Origin: Candidatus Uhrbacteria bacterium
GTDB taxonomy: Bacteria; Patescibacteriota; Patescibacteriia; 2-12-FULL-60-25
NCBI GenBank assembly: GCA_023246325.1
Contig: JAHFIO010000023.1
Coordinates: 1 to 10,502 of the forward strand
Length of the DNA stretch: 10,502 nucleotides
Reading direction: 5' to 3'
Shown here: in pieces, positions 7,570 through 10,502 of the stretch
Position numbering within the stretch: the stretch's first letter is position 1
Layout of the letters: each line of letters starts with the position of its first letter
The notes under the pieces: model-generated
Seen by the model: the letters and a program-made list of their open reading frames with translations, nothing else
Database searches by the model: none
What the model was told of the DNA's origin: nothing
Program-made: the position numbers and the translations under genes

Positions 7570-8306
7570 ATAGTTTCATCATCTTCCTTTGTTTTTGCCG
7601 CATCCCCTCCCATCACATATTCAAAAGGCGCTTCCGTAAAAGATCCCGATGTTATCATTTTCATTTCTGCAAAAATAAATTTAAGCGCTATCGCAAGTCG
7701 TCCATCTTTTTCTAAACGTCTAACCGATGTCGCGACAGCATGAGATCGTAAAATACGAAAACGATATCCTGCCGCAACAATTCGTTGGACATAATCCATA
7801 TCCTCGGCGAAGACAATTTTTTCATCAAAGCCTTTTACTGCTCCATGCACAATACGACGCACAAAAATACATCCACCTGGCGCATGTGGACGAACTTTTT
7901 CTGTTGCAAGTGCATATGCGTTATATGCATCATGCAAAATTTTATCAACGGGTTTACGAGAAAGCGCACGAACCTTACATGTCGCTACATCAATGTGTTT
8001 TTTTTCCATCTCGTGAATTGAATCTGACAAAAATTTGGGAGATGTCAAAACAACGTCCGCATCTAAAAAAATAATAAAATCTGCTTTTGCAATTTTTGCT
8101 CCTGCATTTCGCCCCGGCCCAGGCATTCCACCCTTAATAACATGTGCACCGAATTCTTTTGCGATGGCGCAAGTTCTATCTGTTGAACCAGCATCTGCAA
8201 TAATAACTTCTATATTTTGTAAAGTTTGTGCTGCAATAGATTTGAATAAGCGTGGTAATAATTTTTCTTCATTTTTTGTAGGAATAACTATGGAAATACG
8301 AAACAT
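7566..8306 (-). CDS. Family 2 glycosyltransferase (GT-A fold)
   Basis: Transfers a sugar from a nucleotide-sugar to an acceptor that cannot be named from sequence, likely envelope glycan or lipid. From ATG 8306 (246 residues) the protein opens directly with the GT2 strand ISIVIPTKNEE (4-14). It then has DAGSTDRT (38-45), the metal-binding DxD as FLDADV (80-85), PGGCIFVRR (143-151) and the catalytic-base type motif FAEDMDY (166-172). It lacks hydrophobic C-terminal segments, so it is a soluble or peripheral enzyme. An upstream ATG at 8366 would add 20 residues and overlap the methyltransferase gene by 56 nt. I reject it because the fold starts at residue 4 of the shorter form, whose ATG lies 4 nt after the previous stop. 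The C terminus ends ETI and overlaps the Rieske gene by 4 nt. Its position before murJ suggests a link with envelope synthesis, which is inference. Confidence 0.88.
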   Translation of the reverse strand: MFRISIVIPTKNEEKLLPRLFKSIAAQTLQNIEVIIADAGSTDRTCAIAKEFGAHVIKGGMPGPGRNAGAKIAKADFIIFLDADVVLTSPKFLSDSIHEMEKKHIDVATCKVRALSRKPVDKILHDAYNAYALATEKVRPHAPGGCIFVRRIVHGAVKGFDEKIVFAEDMDYVQRIVAAGYRFRILRSHAVATSVRRLEKDGRLAIALKFIFAEMKMITSGSFTEAPFEYVMGGDAAKTKEDDETI

Positions 8307-8310
8307 ATAT

Positions 8311-8778
8311 CTACATATCATGATGTAAAAGCATATAACTTGCAATACTCGCAGCAGACGCGACATTCATAGATTCTTTTATTCCTTTTTGTGATATGCA
8401 AATAAGATCATCGCACAAATCACGCAATGATGGAGTAATCCCCTCTACTTCATTCCCTAATAGCAATGCCATTTTTATAGCAGGATGAAATTCATTAATA
8501 TTTTTTGCACGTGGATCAATTTCTAAACCAATAACGCGAAAATGATTCAAACGTACTGTTTGAATTACATCAATAATATTCAATTTCTTTTCCCATGTAA
8601 CCGTTTTTTCTGAGCCAAGAGCAGTTTTTTTAACAAAAGGATGCGATGGCGTAGGAGAAATTCCTGTTATCCAAATTTTTTGTATGCCGATTGAATCCGC
8701 CAAACGAAAAAGCGATCCGATATTTTGTGCAGATCGTATATCATGAGCAATGAGATGCAGTTCTCGAAGACTCGACAT
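8311..8778 (-). CDS. TrmH/SpoU-family RNA 2'-O-ribose methyltransferase
   Basis: SPOUT (class IV) SAM-dependent methyltransferase of tRNA or rRNA ribose 2'-OH. The 155-residue protein contains all three knot motifs: motif 1 NIGSLFRLAD (19-28) with the catalytic-type Arg25, motif 2 LLLGNEVEGI (105-114) and motif 3 QKGIKESMNVASAASIASY (130-148) with Ser136/Asn138. It is only the catalytic domain; the N-terminal L30e-like substrate domain of RlmB-type enzymes and the flanking helices of TrmH are missing, so it is as short as TrmL. The motif wording is closer to TrmH than TrmL, so whether the target is tRNA Gm18, another tRNA site or rRNA cannot be said. The ATG at 8778 is 11-44 nt from the divergent methyltransferase gene, and it is first in the leftward run. 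Confidence 0.88.
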   Translation of the reverse strand: MSSLRELHLIAHDIRSAQNIGSLFRLADSIGIQKIWITGISPTPSHPFVKKTALGSEKTVTWEKKLNIIDVIQTVRLNHFRVIGLEIDPRAKNINEFHPAIKMALLLGNEVEGITPSLRDLCDDLICISQKGIKESMNVASAASIASYMLLHHDM

Positions 8779-8822
8779 AAATTATATATGTGATACTATC
8801 TGATTTCATCAATAAAATCAAC
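8779..8822. promoter_or_regulatory. Divergent promoter region between two RNA methyltransferase genes
   Basis: This 44-nt gap must hold the start signals for both directions unless promoters lie inside genes. Leftwards: -35 TTGATG (8812-8807), 18-nt spacer, -10 TATATA (8788-8783). The predicted start is at or very near the ATG at 8778, so a leaderless message is possible. Rightwards: an extended -10 TGTGATACT (8789-8797) without a convincing -35 would give a start near 8804 and a short leader before ATG 8823. ACATA (8775-8779) and TATGT (8787-8791) form a weak inverted repeat. The motifs overlap, so the two promoters could exclude each other. Confidence 0.4.
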
Positions 8823-10178
8823 ATGAGATTCGGACATCGCGTGCATGGAAAAATTACGAGCTATGACGAAAAAGGTCGTGGTGTTTTTGAAAATTATACT
8901 GTGCCGTTTACTACACTTGGTGATGAAGTTACCGCAACCTTTATAAAACGTGATCATAAAAATAAAATATTTAAATTGGAATCTGTAGACGTAGGTGGAC
9001 CAGACCGCATTCAAGCACCCTGCCCACATGCATCAAATTGCGGCGGATGTTTATGGCAACATATACAGTATGATGCGCAAATAAAAATAAAAAAAGACAT
9101 GGTGAACTCTGCTTTTACACAAGCAGGACATGATATTCAAGTCTCTGAAGTCATTCATGCAAAAGAAAAATTTCATCATCGAAATCGAATGGATTATTGT
9201 ATTGGCTGGAATTCAGAGATTGGATTAAAAGAATACGGCTCGTGGAGCAAATACGTTGATGTACAATCCTGCCTTTTATTGAATGAAGACGCAGGAGATA
9301 TTTTACGTGAAGTGCGCGAATGGATGAAAGAATTTGACATTCTACCGTGGGATGCAAAATTTTATAGAGGCGTCGCACGATACGTAGTTGTGCGCGAAGG
9401 AAAAAGAACGGGAGAAAGAATGATCATTCTCGTGGTACACGCATTTGATGATGTGCATCAGGATGCAAGACATGCAATCGCAAAACGTTTGCAACCATAT
9501 GCAACCTCTATTTTATTAGGTGAACAATCAATGGATACAGATATTTCTTTAGCACAAAAATTTCTGACACTACATGGAGAAGCATGGATAGAAGAAATCG
9601 TTGGTGATGTTCGATATCGCATACATCCAAATTCTTTTTTTCAAACAAATTCTGTTATGGCAGAAGTTTTACAGAATACAGTCGGTGAAATGTTAGGTAT
9701 GAAGACTAGTACAAACAGCACAAAAAAATATCTACTTGATTTATACTGCGGACTGGGTTTCTTTGGAATAGCTTTCGCAAAAAAAAATCCACAATTATAT
9801 ATTTCTGGGTTTGAATTAGATGCGCCCGCCATTGAACTTGCAACGTATAATGCAAAAATAAATGAAGTAGATTCGCGATGCAACTTTACGGCGGGACCTG
9901 CAGAAGATCTATCGTGGAGTACTCATCCTGCTGACGTAATGATAGTAGACCCACCACGATCTGGACTGCATCCAAAAGTATTAAAAACTATTATGGACAT
10001 GGCGCCTCCATCAATCGTATACGTATCTTGCAATTATCATAGACTTGTAGAAGAATTAAAAACTTTTTCAGAAAAATATTTTATAGAAAAAATTGCTGCA
10101 ATTGATATGTTTCCACACACGCCACACGTAGAAGTTGTGGTGAAATTACAAGCAAAACATGCTATACTAAAATCATGA
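8823..10178 (+). CDS. RNA (uracil-C5)-methyltransferase, RumA/TrmA family with TRAM and [4Fe-4S] motifs
   Basis: SAM-dependent methylation of uridine C5 in 23S rRNA (RlmD/RlmCD type) or tRNA. From ATG 8823 (451 residues) it has an N-terminal TRAM RNA-binding domain (about 4-58). Cluster cysteines follow at C67, C73, C76 (CPHASNCGGC) and C150 (VQSC), then HPNSFFQTN (268-276) and the SAM loop LLDLYCGLGFFG (304-315). DPPRSGLHP (376-384) and the catalytic YVSCN (C403) come next, and the base motif MFPHTPHVEVV closes the protein. After the catalytic Cys the usual PATLARDL is replaced by YHRLVEEL. GTG 8790 would add 11 residues, but ATG 8823 is preferred because it starts just before the TRAM domain and lies downstream of the likely promoter. 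The presence of the cluster favours RumA (RlmD) over TrmA, but the target base is not settled. The stop overlaps the era ATG. Confidence 0.9.
   Translation: MRFGHRVHGKITSYDEKGRGVFENYTVPFTTLGDEVTATFIKRDHKNKIFKLESVDVGGPDRIQAPCPHASNCGGCLWQHIQYDAQIKIKKDMVNSAFTQAGHDIQVSEVIHAKEKFHHRNRMDYCIGWNSEIGLKEYGSWSKYVDVQSCLLLNEDAGDILREVREWMKEFDILPWDAKFYRGVARYVVVREGKRTGERMIILVVHAFDDVHQDARHAIAKRLQPYATSILLGEQSMDTDISLAQKFLTLHGEAWIEEIVGDVRYRIHPNSFFQTNSVMAEVLQNTVGEMLGMKTSTNSTKKYLLDLYCGLGFFGIAFAKKNPQLYISGFELDAPAIELATYNAKINEVDSRCNFTAGPAEDLSWSTHPADVMIVDPPRSGLHPKVLKTIMDMAPPSIVYVSCNYHRLVEELKTFSEKYFIEKIAAIDMFPHTPHVEVVVKLQAKHAILKS
10160..10168 (+). promoter_or_regulatory. Extended -10 element placed to give a leaderless era message
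   Basis: TGCTATACT (TG 10160-10161, TATACT 10163-10168) ends 6 nt before the era ATG at 10175, so initiation would fall at the start codon itself. The 11-mer TATACTAAAAT is identical to that in the pilM promoter (579-569). No convincing -35 is seen. It lies within the 3' end of the methyltransferase gene, so era may be expressed both by coupling and independently. Confidence 0.4.
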
Positions 10179-10502
10179 AATCAGGATTTGTTATGCTTGC
10201 AGGTCGTTCAAATGTGGGTAAATCTACCCTTTTAAATGCGATCATTGGTACCAAGGTGGCTATTGTCACCCCAAAACCACAAACGACACGCGAGCCTCTT
10301 CGAGGTATTTTACATGATGCACGTGGTCAAATTGTATTTGTAGATACGCCTGGTATCTTCATTGGTAAAAAAGACCATGTATCAAAACGACTTAATGCAT
10401 ATGTTCGAGAAACGCTAGAAGGTGTAGACGCAATTGTATACGTCATGGATCCTACTCGCGCTCCCGGGCCAGAAGAAGAACAGGTGCAGAATTTATTACG
10501 TG
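10175..10502 (+). CDS. era: GTPase Era, N-terminal part (cut by right edge)
   Basis: Essential GTPase that binds 16S rRNA near its 3' end and helps 30S assembly. The 109 visible codons begin MKSGFVMLAG and contain G1 GRSNVGKST (10-18), the Era-type switch I KPQTTRE and G3 DTPGIFIGKKD. The stretch after G3 (VRETLEGVDAIVYVMDPTR) is the expected strand before G4, which lies outside together with the C-terminal KH domain. Era usually has GRPNVGKS, so Ser instead of Pro at position 12 is a small variation; KPQTTR is the feature that distinguishes it from EngA/Der and YihA. The ATG overlaps the preceding TGA (ATGA), typical of translational coupling. Placement beside an rRNA-type methyltransferase fits a ribosome-maturation unit. 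Confidence 0.92.
   Translation, partial: MKSGFVMLAGRSNVGKSTLLNAIIGTKVAIVTPKPQTTREPLRGILHDARGQIVFVDTPGIFIGKKDHVSKRLNAYVRETLEGVDAIVYVMDPTRAPGPEEEQVQNLLR

Larger units (their letters stand above)
152..9931. repeat. Dispersed short repeat GCAGGAT (extended consensus CGGCAGGATA), 17 copies
   Basis: Copies as GCAGGAT on the plus strand start at 606, 2238, 3090, 4371, 5585, 5894 and 8480. Copies as ATCCTGC start at 152, 3415, 4156, 4864, 5733, 6177, 6417, 7766, 9266 and 9925. Eleven of 17 are GGCAGGAT, and five are the exact 10-mer CGGCAGGATA (604-613, 2236-2245, 3088-3097, 4863-4872, 7765-7774). With about 60% A+T roughly one 7-mer is expected by chance on both strands. Copies fall in different codon phases (for example Ala-Gly, Ile-Leu-Pro, Pro-Ala, Ser-Cys, Gln-Asp), and two are between genes. 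Counted by eye. Confidence 0.75.

Noticed and set aside
8307..8366. Upstream ATG for the glycosyltransferase.
   Set aside because: It would overlap the methyltransferase gene by 56 nt and add a segment before the first GT-A strand; ATG 8306 gives the standard family start.
8781..8786. Perfect TATAAT on the minus strand upstream of the TrmH-like gene.
   Set aside because: It ends 2 nt before the ATG and has no -35 at 16-18 nt; TATATA at 8788-8783 with TTGATG fits better.
446..10403. The palindrome CATATG occurs about 13 times, several-fold over simple expectation.
   Set aside because: CATATA, CATATC and CATATT are also very common here, so this reflects general CATAT richness and codon pairs such as GCA-TAT rather than a specific palindromic signal.
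1..10502. Mobile element, CRISPR, toxin-antitoxin or phage-defence system.
   Set aside because: No transposase, integrase, regularly spaced repeats, terminal inverted repeats or defence-type domains are present; all recognised genes are household or envelope genes in continuous operons.

Overview
This window looks like a piece of a compact, AT-rich bacterial chromosome, most plausibly from a Candidate Phyla Radiation (Patescibacteria) lineage. This is an inference from three things: the style of the proteins, the very tight packing (4-nt overlaps, stop and start codons 1-24 nt apart) with few clear Shine-Dalgarno sites, and a small household gene set. TGA serves as a normal stop (recJ, murJ, the glycosyltransferase, the U-methyltransferase) and is not read through, so the alternative code 25 of Gracilibacteria/Absconditabacteria is not used. 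No tRNA, rRNA, CRISPR array, insertion sequence or phage gene is visible.

Layout. A long run of minus-strand genes reads from about 8780 down to the left edge: a small TrmH/SpoU-type RNA 2'-O-methyltransferase, a GT2 glycosyltransferase, a lone Rieske [2Fe-2S] protein, the lipid II flippase MurJ, elongation factor 4 (LepA), an unlisted 31-residue membrane peptide, RecJ nuclease and ribonuclease HI. A promoter follows and drives a two-helix membrane/coiled-coil protein of unknown function, which ends at a Rho-independent terminator. A second promoter, with three alternating palindromic half-sites, then drives the type IV pilus protein PilM, cut by the left edge. From about 8790 rightwards, divergently, lie a TRAM + [4Fe-4S] RNA uracil-C5-methyltransferase (RumA/TrmA family) and the GTPase Era, cut by the right edge.

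How the genes relate. The set mixes ribosome/RNA maintenance (TrmH-like, LepA, RumA-like, Era), cell-envelope synthesis (MurJ, GT2), nucleic-acid repair (RecJ, RNase HI) and pili (PilM). Tight coupling suggests one or two long transcripts leftwards, and one to the right.

Most unusual signal. The 7-mer GCAGGAT (ATCCTGC on the other strand) occurs 17 times by eye where roughly one is expected. It appears on both strands, in five of the six possible codon phases and in both kinds of gene boundary. Five copies are the exact 10-mer CGGCAGGATA. This has the look of a genome-wide DNA signal, such as a DNA uptake sequence or a Chi-like site. It is notable next to a type IV pilus gene and recJ, but its role is unproven.
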